A DNA stretch of 64,000 nucleotides. Origin: Fibrobacterota bacterium (GTDB lineage: Bacteria > Fibrobacterota > Chitinivibrionia > Chitinivibrionales > FEN-1185). Shown here in pieces: positions 42,802 to 51,134 of the stretch (the stretch's first letter is position 1; each line of letters starts with the position of its first letter). Location of the stretch: assembly GCA_003165595.1 (NCBI GenBank), contig PLWQ01000031.1:31933-95932 (forward strand), given 5' to 3'. A model generated the notes under the pieces. The model did not search any database and was not told the origin of the DNA. It worked only from the letters and a program-made list of their open reading frames with translations. The position numbers and the translations under genes are program-made.

Positions 42802-42863
42802 CCTCCCGCCGATTTCCGGCGGGAGGAAGCTACACCCTAGGGGAAACCGGCTACGGTTTCCCC
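42802..42863. terminator. pair of perfect GC-rich hairpins in a 405-bp gap
   Basis: Between the beta-helix and lyase genes, CCTCCCGCCG-ATTTC-CGGCGGGAGG (42802-42826) and GGGGAAACCG-GCTA-CGGTTTCCCC (42840-42863) are perfect 10-bp stems. Neither is followed by a T-run. The preceding 42600-42780 is also rich in imperfect dyads, for example around CAAGCGTTGCGCTTGG. They may be processing or attenuation structures or repeat elements. No gene is supported in 42520-42924. Confidence 0.45.
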
Positions 42864-42924
42864 ACCACAAGCAATCTAAAGTGAAAAAACGAGGCAAACC
42901 AATACAATTTTCGTTGGAGGCATC

Positions 42925-45729
42925 ATGACTGCTCGCACACTGCTTGAGTTTAGTTTCCTCGCAATCGTCGCAACAACCTCAAGTGCCCTTGCGGCTACAC
43001 ATCCGGTTCTGCTTACTCCCGACCGCCTTGCAACCCTTTCCGCTGGCGGCAGCGAGTGGAATGCGATTAAACACTACTGCGACGACAGCCTGAACCTGGT
43101 GATAGGACCGGACTATGCCGGCTGGGGATGGCGCACCGCAGTAGAGAATTTCAGCGAAGCCTATGTGGTGACCTTGCCCAAAGACCCGGCGCTTGCCGCG
43201 AAATACGGGAAGAAGGCGCTCGCGATGATGAAGGTGCTTGCCCGCCATCACAATTACGGCGGCCCCGATTGCGGCCAGCTGATAGGGCTTGGCGACGGAT
43301 CGACAAAATCGTTTGCACTGCCCATGACCCCCATGACGGGAACAACGATCACCGTTCTCACGGCGCCGGTGACGGACACGGCGCTCACCTACACCGGCAA
43401 CGCGGTGCAACTGGACCACTTTGACCCGATTGTCAAGATCAGCAACACGGCCGGCGGCCCTGGCGACTACGCTCCCTCCGCCTACAAACTCCTGTACCGC
43501 GACAGCCTTTCCATCTTCGTGCTCACGTGGCCCGGCAGCAGTCATCCGTCAACGGGCGCCACGTATCACGTGTTCATGACGAACGGCACGGGGACCGAAG
43601 TGCCGTCAGGCCAATTCTCTGTTGCCAACAACAGCGTCGTTTTTACATCCGCCCCTGCCGCAAATCAAGCTGTGTTCGCGCGGTACATCGCCGACAACTA
43701 CGATCAAACCGGCAACTTTCTCGGCGGGTATTCGTCGGTGACGCCGGACGGCCCGGGTTACCAGATGCGAACCTTTTGCCCCGGCCTGGCCTACGGCTTC
43801 GACCTGATGTATAGCGATGCGGATTTCACCGCTGCCCTCAAGGCCGAGTTCGACACAGTGCTTAACCAGGAAATCGACTGGTACTCGTCGTACGGGTACG
43901 AACACGACGGCGACTTGGGCAACTACTTCATCCGCGGCTACCTCACGGGAGTCATGTTTACGGGCTACGGCACCGACGGCGCCAACAGCCGTAGCGCCGG
44001 ATTCAAAGTATTGGCGGACACCTGCATTGGCCGCACCTTTAGCAAGCTCGACCAGAAGCTGCCGGGAGGTTACGGCCCGCAGGGTCAATATGCCAACGGC
44101 ACGGCAGGCGACGTGCTCCAGACGTTTACCATTTATCAAAGCCTCACGGGCGTGGATCTGCTGTCCAAACTGGAATGGACGTCCAACATTATTCCGGCAA
44201 CAATCCACGGAACAAAGCCGGACCGCGCCACCTTCTACGACGGCGGTGACTGGAGTGACCTTCCGGCAACGCCGCTTACCGGGCTTGTTGACGCGTTTCT
44301 CACCTACCTTCCCAATCACCCAATGGCGCCCTATGCCCGCCAACTCCTCAACGACATGGGGACGGCCGACAGCTTTCCCGGAGTGACGAAGGACTACAAG
44401 ACGGTCTTCCCTTCCGCTTATTTGGCAAAAGTGTCCGGACCAATGTATGCGAGGTCCGACTGGGGAACAAGCGCGGTGTGGGTGAGCCTCGCCGCGGGAG
44501 AAATAGTAATGGACCACCAGCATTACGACCAGGGCCACATCACCATCCAGCGCGGCGCGGACTATCTGCTGGTTGACGGAGGAGGATACGGCGAATACAC
44601 CACCGACAAGCACAACACGCTGCTCTTTGACGACAGGGGGGCGGGAGACATTTCAACGTATCCGCCGGGCCAGGGAGCATGGGGATTCAACAGCGTTTCC
44701 ATAAAACGCTTTGAGCCTGCGTCCGGGTACGTATACGGCCTTGCCGATTTTACCCGGTCCTATGCACAGGCGCATGACGGCATCGCAAACTCCGTGAAGA
44801 CCGCTGTACGGTCGGTTGTGTATGTTCGGCCCGGCATGTATGTAGTGCACGACCGCGCACAGACCTTCAACGCAAATGTGAAGAAAATATTCAACTGCAA
44901 TTTCGGCAGCACGCTCGCACAGAGCGGCGGCGTGTGGAAGACAGCGGTCGGCGCCAGTACGCTGTTCATGAAATCGCTTGAACCGGGCACTCCCCAGCCC
45001 ACGATCACCGCTATTGCAAACGAACCACTTGCCAAAAGCAACTATCAGGAACTGCTTGCCGGCCAGGCAAACAGCGATTTCCTGCACGTGTTCGAGGCCG
45101 GGGCGTCAACGCAGGCGTCTATGACGCCGTGTTCCTACCTTGACGCGGGAACAAGCGAAGGCGTGGAACTGAAACTTGCGGATTCCGCGTGGGTTGTACT
45201 GTTCGCCAAGACAGACAGCATCGTGGCAAATCAGGTCGCCTATGCCTATCACGGCACGGGTCCGCAGCGGCACGTGATTGCCGACCTTGCTCCGCAGGCA
45301 AGCTATGCCGTACGAGTTGTCAGCAAAGGACAAATGGTATACGGCGACAGCTCTCATAGTGCCTCCGATAACGGCATAGCAACCTTTGCATTTTCGTCGG
45401 CAGATTCCGGGACGGTCACGTTTGTGCCGGGCAAGGTGCCGGTTGTCAATGGAATCGTCTTGTCACGAGGCAAACCGGGCGAACCGGCGGTGCGCATGAC
45501 CGGCAGAGTCCTTTCGATTTCGATGGACCTGGCAGCGGGTTCGAACGTGAACGTTTCGCTGTACGATTGCGCCGGGAGAAAAATAGTCACCATTGTCGAT
45601 GCACTGCTGGGCGCCGGAACACGAACAATCCGGCAGGATTTGTCGCGGGTGCTTTGCGCGGGAACCTTTGTGGTGCGGCTCAGGGCGGGTAATCGTGAGA
45701 GCACTTTCAGAGTGGTTGCGGGAATGTAA
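42925..45729 (+). CDS. secreted heparinase II/III-like polysaccharide lyase with T9SS-type tail
   Basis: 934 residues, GGAGG about 5 bp before the ATG; signal peptide ends S-S-A-L-A-A. An N-terminal alpha-toroid (about 25-130, resuming at 270-500) is interrupted by a beta insertion (about 130-255; F-A-L-P-M-T-P-M-T-G through A-V-F-A-R-Y-I). The beta-sandwich typical of heparinase II/III proteins follows: Y-A-R-S-D-W-G (about 512), H-Q-H-Y-D-Q-G-H-I-T-I-Q-R-G (about 532, catalytic-type histidine and tyrosine) and D-G-G-G-Y-G-E-Y-T-T-D-K-H-N-T-L (about 552). The tail (S-L-Y-D-C-A-G-R-K-I) resembles T9SS sorting domains. Lyase of a uronic-acid polysaccharide is inferred; the exact PL family is not assigned. 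Confidence 0.85.
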   Translation: MTARTLLEFSFLAIVATTSSALAATHPVLLTPDRLATLSAGGSEWNAIKHYCDDSLNLVIGPDYAGWGWRTAVENFSEAYVVTLPKDPALAAKYGKKALAMMKVLARHHNYGGPDCGQLIGLGDGSTKSFALPMTPMTGTTITVLTAPVTDTALTYTGNAVQLDHFDPIVKISNTAGGPGDYAPSAYKLLYRDSLSIFVLTWPGSSHPSTGATYHVFMTNGTGTEVPSGQFSVANNSVVFTSAPAANQAVFARYIADNYDQTGNFLGGYSSVTPDGPGYQMRTFCPGLAYGFDLMYSDADFTAALKAEFDTVLNQEIDWYSSYGYEHDGDLGNYFIRGYLTGVMFTGYGTDGANSRSAGFKVLADTCIGRTFSKLDQKLPGGYGPQGQYANGTAGDVLQTFTIYQSLTGVDLLSKLEWTSNIIPATIHGTKPDRATFYDGGDWSDLPATPLTGLVDAFLTYLPNHPMAPYARQLLNDMGTADSFPGVTKDYKTVFPSAYLAKVSGPMYARSDWGTSAVWVSLAAGEIVMDHQHYDQGHITIQRGADYLLVDGGGYGEYTTDKHNTLLFDDRGAGDISTYPPGQGAWGFNSVSIKRFEPASGYVYGLADFTRSYAQAHDGIANSVKTAVRSVVYVRPGMYVVHDRAQTFNANVKKIFNCNFGSTLAQSGGVWKTAVGASTLFMKSLEPGTPQPTITAIANEPLAKSNYQELLAGQANSDFLHVFEAGASTQASMTPCSYLDAGTSEGVELKLADSAWVVLFAKTDSIVANQVAYAYHGTGPQRHVIADLAPQASYAVRVVSKGQMVYGDSSHSASDNGIATFAFSSADSGTVTFVPGKVPVVNGIVLSRGKPGEPAVRMTGRVLSISMDLAAGSNVNVSLYDCAGRKIVTIVDALLGAGTRTIRQDLSRVLCAGTFVVRLRAGNRESTFRVVAGM

Positions 45730-45786
45730 CTGCGAGCCGATGAGAAAAGGATCAAAAGCAGGATGTCACTAATGGGAGAAATGATT

Positions 45787-47040
45787 ATGGGCAACATCAC
45801 AATTGTTTCAAGGTTTATTCCCCTTGCGCTTTTCGTAATCTGCGGCAATTCCATGACCTCGGCTGCCGGTGAGAAATTCCTGGGGTGCTGTTATACGCCT
45901 CAAAGCAATCCCGTGTACGAAGCCAAATTTAAAGATCTTTTCACCATGGTAGTGCCCGAAAATGCGGGTAAATGGGACGAAGTGGAGGATACCCGCGGCG
46001 TGTTTACCTGGGGTGACTTCGACAAAATGGCGGCCATGGCCGCAAGCGGCACCATGATTCTCAAGGAGCACACGTTTGTGTGGGGTTCGGGGTCGGGACA
46101 GCCGCCGTGGCTTGGCGGCATTACAAATGCCGATACGGTCAAGGCGCTCGTGCGCGATTGGATGAGTCACGTGCTCACCCGCTATCCCCAGGTTCAATTG
46201 ATAGACGTGGTGAACGAATTTCTCCACGCTCCCGCACAGTTCCGCCAGTATCTGGGCGGGTACGGGACAACGGGGTTCGATTGGATTGTCTGGTGCTATC
46301 AAACGGCGCGCGATCTTGCCCCGAACGCTAAACTCATTCTAAACGAATACAATCTTTTGCGGAACGAGTATGGCGATATCAACACCGTGCTCACTGTCGG
46401 TCGCCTGCTCAAGTCGCGCGGACTTATTGACGGCCTCGGCGAACAGGGACACAACATCGATACCCTGCCTGCCTCCTTGATCAAACAGAGCCTGGATTCC
46501 CTGTCCACGCTCGGCGTGCCTGTTTACATTACGGAACTGGATCTGGGCTCCCCGGATTTTGTGGCCAACGACAGCGCGCAGTTGAAGACATACCAACGCA
46601 TCTTTCCCAGCTTGTGGGAGCATCCGAATGTGGCCGGAATCAGTCTGTGGGGATTTTTTGAGGGAAACATGTACCGCAGCGATGCCTACCTGGTGCGAAC
46701 CGACGGCAGCGAACGGCCCGCCCTCACGTGGCTCCGGGGCTATCTGTCAAGCCACGCCACATCGCTCGATCCGGATGTGCGGACGGCACATTTGGCGGGT
46801 GGCAACCGGCTCTCGGTTTTTCCCAATCCAAGCCGCGGACGCATCACGATTTCCCTCCCTGGACAGGGTTTGGCTCAGGCGATAATCTTCAGACTAACAG
46901 GACAAAGAATGTATTCGGAATACTTTGCACGAGAGAAGGATTTAAAAATCAACATGGCCGGCTTTCCCAATGGACAGTACATTCTGCAAACCATAGCCGG
47001 CGGCAGGGTAGAGCCGCACATTGTGTACCTTATCCGCTAG
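45787..47040 (+). CDS. secreted GH10 endo-beta-1,4-xylanase with T9SS-type tail
   Basis: 417 residues. Several ATGs occur; the one used has GGGAGAA about 7 bp upstream and opens the signal peptide (I-P-L-A-L-F-V-I-C-G). GH10 barrel: P-E-N-A-G-K-W-D-E-V-E (about 57), H-T-F-V-W-G (about 93), the acid/base glutamate in D-V-V-N-E-F (about 140), the nucleophile glutamate in Y-I-T-E-L-D-L-G (about 247), and G-I-S-L-W-G-F-F-E-G (about 290). Both catalytic acids are present. The last about 80 residues (L-S-V-F-P-N-P-S-R-G-R-I-T-I then G-Q-Y-I-L-Q) are a textbook T9SS type A sorting domain. Last gene of module B; hydrolyses xylan outside the cell. Confidence 0.93.
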   Translation: MGNITIVSRFIPLALFVICGNSMTSAAGEKFLGCCYTPQSNPVYEAKFKDLFTMVVPENAGKWDEVEDTRGVFTWGDFDKMAAMAASGTMILKEHTFVWGSGSGQPPWLGGITNADTVKALVRDWMSHVLTRYPQVQLIDVVNEFLHAPAQFRQYLGGYGTTGFDWIVWCYQTARDLAPNAKLILNEYNLLRNEYGDINTVLTVGRLLKSRGLIDGLGEQGHNIDTLPASLIKQSLDSLSTLGVPVYITELDLGSPDFVANDSAQLKTYQRIFPSLWEHPNVAGISLWGFFEGNMYRSDAYLVRTDGSERPALTWLRGYLSSHATSLDPDVRTAHLAGGNRLSVFPNPSRGRITISLPGQGLAQAIIFRLTGQRMYSEYFAREKDLKINMAGFPNGQYILQTIAGGRVEPHIVYLIR

Positions 47041-47167
47041 ATCGGTCTTTGGCGCCATCGGCGCAAAGGACCCTGAGCCCGATGCGGAGCGTAAACGGAG
47101 ACCGACCCGATGCGCGTCTGCAGGGGGGAACGCCCAAATCTTCAATTCAACGTGGCGGTAATTGCCG

Positions 47168-49048
47168 TTATCTCCCCATGACCACTCGCTTGACAAGTCG
47201 CGAATCACCCGATTCTACTTTCAGCAAATATGTTCCCGCCGAAAGCGGTTTGCTTATCCATTCCGCGGCGCCTCCCGGAACAATGGGGCTGCGAAGAAGC
47301 GGCGGTGCGGCGCGGCCGGAGACGGTGAGGAGCGTGGCGGTCGGAACTTTGTCCCCTGCGGAAAGGAACCGGACGGCAATCCTGTGTCGCGACAATTCGC
47401 AGACAGTTAAGGTCGGTTGCGCAGGTCGAGCGGGCGACACCTTCACCGCCGCCGGCCCGCCTACGATTGATTTCATTGCCGCGTACTTGTAATTGCGGTT
47501 CGGGAACGCGATGTCGTCGGTGAGGCCCCAGCAGCCGTACCTGCTGTAGCTTGAACTCAGGGAAAACTGCATGGCAAGCGTTCCGCCGAGCGCGAGAAAC
47601 GCGGTGTCGTAGTTGTACTTCATCAATTCACCCATTTCGATATCGCGTTCAGCAAGAATGCGGTTTGCAACGTTTACCGTGCTGCCGCCGCCGTGATCCG
47701 GCCCGCCCTCGTAAGACACATATCCGCCGGCAAGGTTCCACGACTTCGCCGCCGCGATCCACTGCTTGCGTCCGGCATCGTTCACGCCTCCTGTTTCGTC
47801 AATCTGGCTCTTGATGTCGTCGTGTCCGGCGGAAAGGATCTGGGCGGGGCCGGCGGTACTGTCCGGGGTTCCGCTGAAATATGTCTGGCAGCCTATCGCA
47901 TAAATAAATTTGCTCGGCGCGCCAAAGGCCGAATCGACATACTGCAGCATCGGTACCACCCACCACTTGAGCATGGGCTTGTGGCTGCACAGGACCACAC
48001 GGACGCGGTTGTTGAGCCCGCCGGCCCCAAACACGCTGTCGAACGTCATTGCGAGCGACACGGTGCGGCGCGCATGGTTCTGGTGTTCGGTGATGCCGAG
48101 CGCCTTGGCCCACGCCTGGTTGTAGCTGCTTTGGCCGAAACCCGGCGCCGTGTTCCACACCTCGTTGCTGCTTTCCACATACAGGTTGAGGTCGGACTTG
48201 AGAGAGTCTTTGAACAACTGTGCGAGGTTGCGCACATACCCTGCGTCGGCCGAAATGGGCACGTTGATCCACGCGTCTTTGTGGACAGCATTGGCGATCT
48301 GAATAACGTATTCCCATGCGCCGCCGTCGGTCTTGCCGATCGGGGCGATGGGCGGCTGGCCCGCATCGGCAATATGCTTGCGCCTGGCCCAGGCCGTTGT
48401 GCCCGGATACGCCGGGTCCATGCCGTTTGTGCCTGTAAAGACCATAAACCGGATGGCGGAGAAATTGATGCCTGAGAGCGCTCCCAGAAACGCCGAGGTG
48501 AAGGTTGCGGACGTGTTGAGCGGATAGCCCGGGTACAGCATCCTGAAATTTGTGAATCCGCTGCCTGTCGCGCTTGCCAAGGTGCGCTTTGTATTTGTAA
48601 ATCCAAGCTCGATGAATCCGCCGCCGGGCGCCGGCGCATCGGTAATGACAAAATCAAACGTCGAAACGTTAGTCGCTGAATCGTACAATGCGTTCTGCAC
48701 CGTTCCCTGGCCTGCGCTGCTCACTGTTGCGCGGCCGGTGAGACAGCACTTGTATGTTCCACGCAAATCCAGGTGATACGACGCCGGGTCGTCGACCGTG
48801 CCTGCCCACTCGGCAACGGGCCGCAGATCCAGCACGAAATTCGCGTCCGTCTTGGGCCAGCCGTTGGAATCCACGTCGCCGGCGGTGAGATCCGCGCCGG
48901 TGCTTGCCTTTGTCCAGCGGTAGTTTTCCTTCACAATATCAACAAACGTGCCGCCGCGCTCGGGCAGGCCTATGTTGATGCCCAATTGGCCGGCCGGGCA
49001 CCACGAGGCGGCAATCAGCAGGAAAAAGCCGGTACGAATGACATTCAC
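47168..49048 (-). CDS. secreted putative glycosidase of unassigned (clan-A-like) family with T9SS-type tail
   Basis: 626 residues from a GTG with AAGGAGG 6 bp upstream; signal peptide V-I-R-T-G-F-F-L-L-I-A-A-S-W-C-P-A-G. An N-terminal beta domain (about 20-180) is followed by a likely TIM barrel (about 185-510). Two glutamate-bearing motifs stand where clan-A glycosidases have their acid/base and nucleophile: V-E-S-S-N-E-V-W-N (about 290) and V-S-Y-E-G-G-P-D-H-G-G (about 437). The C terminus (S-A-G-T-Y-L-L-K-V-E-S-G then L-V-K-R-V-V) is T9SS-like. I know no characterised family with this pair. Convergent with the xylanase gene, so transcribed separately. Confidence 0.75.
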   Translation of the reverse strand: MNVIRTGFFLLIAASWCPAGQLGINIGLPERGGTFVDIVKENYRWTKASTGADLTAGDVDSNGWPKTDANFVLDLRPVAEWAGTVDDPASYHLDLRGTYKCCLTGRATVSSAGQGTVQNALYDSATNVSTFDFVITDAPAPGGGFIELGFTNTKRTLASATGSGFTNFRMLYPGYPLNTSATFTSAFLGALSGINFSAIRFMVFTGTNGMDPAYPGTTAWARRKHIADAGQPPIAPIGKTDGGAWEYVIQIANAVHKDAWINVPISADAGYVRNLAQLFKDSLKSDLNLYVESSNEVWNTAPGFGQSSYNQAWAKALGITEHQNHARRTVSLAMTFDSVFGAGGLNNRVRVVLCSHKPMLKWWVVPMLQYVDSAFGAPSKFIYAIGCQTYFSGTPDSTAGPAQILSAGHDDIKSQIDETGGVNDAGRKQWIAAAKSWNLAGGYVSYEGGPDHGGGSTVNVANRILAERDIEMGELMKYNYDTAFLALGGTLAMQFSLSSSYSRYGCWGLTDDIAFPNRNYKYAAMKSIVGGPAAVKVSPARPAQPTLTVCELSRHRIAVRFLSAGDKVPTATLLTVSGRAAPPLLRSPIVPGGAAEWISKPLSAGTYLLKVESGDSRLVKRVVMGR

Positions 49049-49083
49049 GGTAGACCTCCTTGCGGCACATGTCAAGAAAAAGT

Positions 49084-49110
49084 CACCACAGAGACACAGA
49101 GGACACAGAG
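49084..49110. repeat. single diverged end of the CACCRCAAAG-type repeat
   Basis: CACCACAGAGACACAGAGG and the following GACACAGAG align with the left ends at 5541 and 7194, mostly by purine transitions. No mirrored partner was seen within the following 200 bp, so this is a solo or degraded end. Confidence 0.45.
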
Positions 49111-49178
49111 AAAGCGAATCGAGACTCGAAAGGCTGGTGTCAACCTCGTTCTTCCAACTTTGTTACTTTGTCACTCTT

Positions 49179-49586
49179 TCACTTTCTTCCCACCTCGGCC
49201 CGTTTGCCCTTTATCCATACCGCATACTGCGAGTCGCTTGTCTCGCTATGCTCCATGAGCCAGCCAGTGAGAAATATCCTGAGCGCGGCCGGGTTGAGTG
49301 AGCCTGTTTCGAAATCGTTCTGGAATTGTACGAACCGGCCGCAGGCGAGCTCATGGTCCGACTGGTGCTGCGCAAACCCCGGGAACCCATACCGCCGCAT
49401 GAGCAATTCTTCACTCTCGAAATGAAAGGAAATGTATCGCTCGATTTCGCTGATAAGCGCGGCCATCGATTCGCGGTTTGTTGCGTGCGGAGCCTGTTCT
49501 ATCTCGTCGAACAGCGAGTACAAATAGTCGTGCTGCGCGTCCATTTCGGGTAGGCCGAGGATAAACCGGGGCGAGGCGTCGGGCAT
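49179..49586 (-). CDS. bacteriohemerythrin
   Basis: 135 residues, AGGAG about 9 bp before the ATG. Hemerythrin four-helix fold with a di-iron oxygen-binding site: first histidine in M-D-A-Q-H-D-Y-L-Y-S-L-F (about 19), then F-H-F-E-S-E-E (about 54, histidine and glutamate), H-Q-S-D-H-E (two histidines, about 74 and 78) and W-L-M-E-H-S-E-T-S-D (histidine and aspartate, about 112-117). All the usual ligands are present. Such proteins bind O2 in the cytoplasm, often for storage or delivery in microaerobic bacteria. It is monocistronic; a family-A repeat lies about 100 bp upstream of its start. Confidence 0.93.
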   Translation of the reverse strand: MPDASPRFILGLPEMDAQHDYLYSLFDEIEQAPHATNRESMAALISEIERYISFHFESEELLMRRYGFPGFAQHQSDHELACGRFVQFQNDFETGSLNPAALRIFLTGWLMEHSETSDSQYAVWIKGKRAEVGRK

Positions 49587-49688
49587 GGGGCAGAGCTCCT
49601 TTGGGGACTATGATAATATAAGGAATGGGTCGCTCGGATGCCGAGGAAACAAGGAGAGATGTTGGGTCGTTATTCATCAAGAGAGTGG

Positions 49689-49857
49689 GCGTTCCCCGGC
49701 CGAAGGCCGGGTCGGTTCTCCTTCCCGCTCGGCCGTTCGGCCTCGTTGCCGGTCCGCCCTAGCCGCCTTCGGCGAGGGTCGGCCGGCAATGCGCTCTGGC
49801 GCCCGTCCAGTTGCCCCTAACGCGGGGCAGAAGAGTTTTGCCACAGTCGCCGGTATT
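49689..49857 (-). repeat. dispersed repeat family A, inverted copy
   Basis: Read on the minus strand it matches 52952-53116 block by block: CTGTGGCAA, CTTCTGCCC, CTGGACGGGCGC, GCATTGCCGGCCGACCC, GCCGAAGGCG, GGACCGGCAACGAGGCCGA, CGGCCGAGC and AGGAGA. It closes with a CCCGGCC-TTCG-GCCGGGG hairpin. The closing hairpin uses different bases from the other copies but keeps pairing. It lies between the hemerythrin and DoxX genes. Confidence 0.65.
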
Positions 49858-49908
49858 GTCAAATGCAACTTGACGACCACGTGTTACCGTTTGTTGACGA
49901 ATAAGATC

Positions 49909-50283
49909 CTACCCGATCGTGCCCCATCTGCCCACTGCCACGAACAGGGCCAATGCCAGCAAAACCGCATTCATCGGTACAACCTGGTATTCCTTGCGCG
50001 GCACATGAACGGTGAGGATCGCAAGCAGTTGAACAATCGTCAAGCCCAAAGCCGCCAGGAACGTGAGCCAGGGGAGAATACCCATGATCATGGGAACCAC
50101 CAGCCCGACTGCACCGAGCAATTCCGACACGCCGATAAAACGTAAGAATCCGGTTGGGCGATCATGCGCCCACGCCGACATTTTGTTCTCTTTGTATTTG
50201 GCGGTCTGAAAGGTTTTCATGGTCCCGGCCATCAGATACATTGCCGCAAGAAGGCCTTGAACGATCCAAAGTGCGATGTTCAT
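49909..50283 (-). CDS. DoxX-family membrane protein
   Basis: 124 residues from the ATG of M-N-I-A-L-W-I-V-Q, with AAGGAG 8 bp upstream. Four hydrophobic helices: about 3-22 (W-I-V-Q-G-L-L-A-A-M-Y-L-M-A-G), 48-66, 73-92 and 100-118. The family motif around F-I-G-V-S-E-L-L-G-A-V-G-L-V (about 47-60) identifies DoxX/DoxD-like proteins. Members occur in the cytoplasmic membrane and have been linked to redox or thiol stress, but this small version has no assigned substrate. The family start rules out the longer upstream frame. A 420-bp gene-free gap lies upstream. Confidence 0.85.
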   Translation of the reverse strand: MNIALWIVQGLLAAMYLMAGTMKTFQTAKYKENKMSAWAHDRPTGFLRFIGVSELLGAVGLVVPMIMGILPWLTFLAALGLTIVQLLAILTVHVPRKEYQVVPMNAVLLALALFVAVGRWGTIG

Positions 50284-50545
50284 GCACAAGCTCCTTTCGG
50301 TTGGGAGAAGTATTCGACTGTTTATCAAGTACGGTTCAATCTGGACGCAAATGTAGGGCCATTGCCCCTTTGTGGGCTGATGAACGCCTGTCGGCATTTT
50401 CGTTTTTGATTTTAAGAATTGACTTCTCGTTTTTGGGAAAAGTTGCAAAGACGAAATGGTCCGGCTGTACTCAGAGGGTGCCGATGGCCGCTCGTGCGGG
50501 TTCGCCTATGGCGATGGTCATTTACTGGAAAGCGTCAACAATGCG

Positions 50546-50574
50546 TTGTTCCCCGCGAGCGCGGGGATGAACCG
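50546..50574 (+). repeat. solitary type I-E-like CRISPR repeat
   Basis: A 29-bp stretch beginning TTGTTCCCCGCG and ending GCGGGGATGAACCG has the palindrome CCCCGCG-AG-CGCGGGG and the ATGAACCG ending of type I-E repeats. No second copy occurs at the expected about 61-bp spacing on either side and no cas gene is in the window. It lies in a 420-bp gap (50284-50705) between DoxX and the broken HicA, where no gene is supported. Confidence 0.6.
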
Positions 50575-50705
50575 TATACGTGTCGATCCGGCGACAATAC
50601 AGATATCAAGAATTAGATGTATTGGTTCTCTCTCAATCAGTGTAATCTCACTAATCACTGTCAATCAGTGGTTCAGACAATCTTCAGCGGCAGGGTTGCT
50701 GCAAT

Positions 50706-50932
50706 TTATCGATGGGCTTCAAACTCTTCGGAGGTCAGGTGATCTCGTTTGAGGATGCTGTGAAGCGTCCCGGTTGCGACTTCCTTGTGCATGGGAACTA
50801 CGCAACCCACGGCACCTTGGGATTAATTTTCTTCATGACGACATGGCTGCCGCGCTGCCGGGCCTGGGAAAATCCGAATTTCTGCAAAATCTTGACAATC
50901 TCTGCGCCCGAAAGCTTGGGAAGCTTAGGCAT
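50706..50932 (-). pseudogene. hicA: HicA-like mRNA interferase toxin, frameshifted
   Basis: From the ATG at 50932 the frame gives M-P-K-L-P-K-L-S-G-A-E-I-V-K-I-L and then G-F-S-Q-A-R-Q-R-G-S-H-V-V-M, the HicA double-stranded-RNA-binding-like fold with the catalytic histidine. It hits TAG after V-P-W-V-A. The remaining part of HicA, V-V-P-M-H-K-E-V-A-T-G-T-L followed by H-S-I-L-K, is encoded in another frame up to TAA at 50706. A single-base deletion (or 2-base insertion) between about 50810 and 50825 explains this. The start overlaps the hicB stop by 8 bp. The toxin should be inactive unless the shift is a sequencing error or is programmed. Confidence 0.8.
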
Positions 50933-51134
50933 ACTTCGCCTCAAAGGTTGTCATGATCGTGCGGTCAATCTTCGGCTTGGGGAACTCCTCAAGATAGATC
51001 TCGGTCGCTTCCTTGAGATTGGCAATGGCCTCTTCGATGGTGGGACCCTGGCTTGCGCTGCCCACTTCGGGACATTCAGCGACGAACAAATCTTCTTCCT
51101 TATGGATGACTGCGGTAAAGGTATGCGATGTCAT
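50925..51134 (-). CDS. hicB: HicB-family antitoxin
   Basis: 69 residues. The partial RNase-H-like HicB fold is evident: F-T-A-V-I-H-K-E-E-D-L-F-V-A-E-C-P-E-V-G (5-24), then G-P-T-I-E-E-A-I-A-N-L-K-E-A-T-E-I-Y-L-E-E (30-50). GGAAGG lies about 6 bp before the ATG. There is no C-terminal ribbon-helix-helix DNA-binding domain, as in short HicB variants. Order is antitoxin then toxin, overlapping by 8 bp. It appears intact while its HicA partner is frameshifted, an expected direction of decay for a toxin-antitoxin pair. No other stabilisation locus is near. Confidence 0.87.
   Translation of the reverse strand: MTSHTFTAVIHKEEDLFVAECPEVGSASQGPTIEEAIANLKEATEIYLEEFPKPKIDRTIMTTFEAKYA

Noticed and set aside
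42662-42928. Small plus-strand frame between the beta-helix and lyase genes
   Set aside because: It is made of the palindromes themselves and ends inside the lyase gene; no ribosome-binding site.
49677-49880. Minus-strand 67-codon frame over a family-A repeat
   Set aside because: It coincides with the repeat, has no ribosome-binding site and the other repeat copies do not keep the frame.
50540-50640. CRISPR array
   Set aside because: Only one repeat-like unit is present; there is no second repeat or regular spacing, so it is reported as a solitary repeat only.
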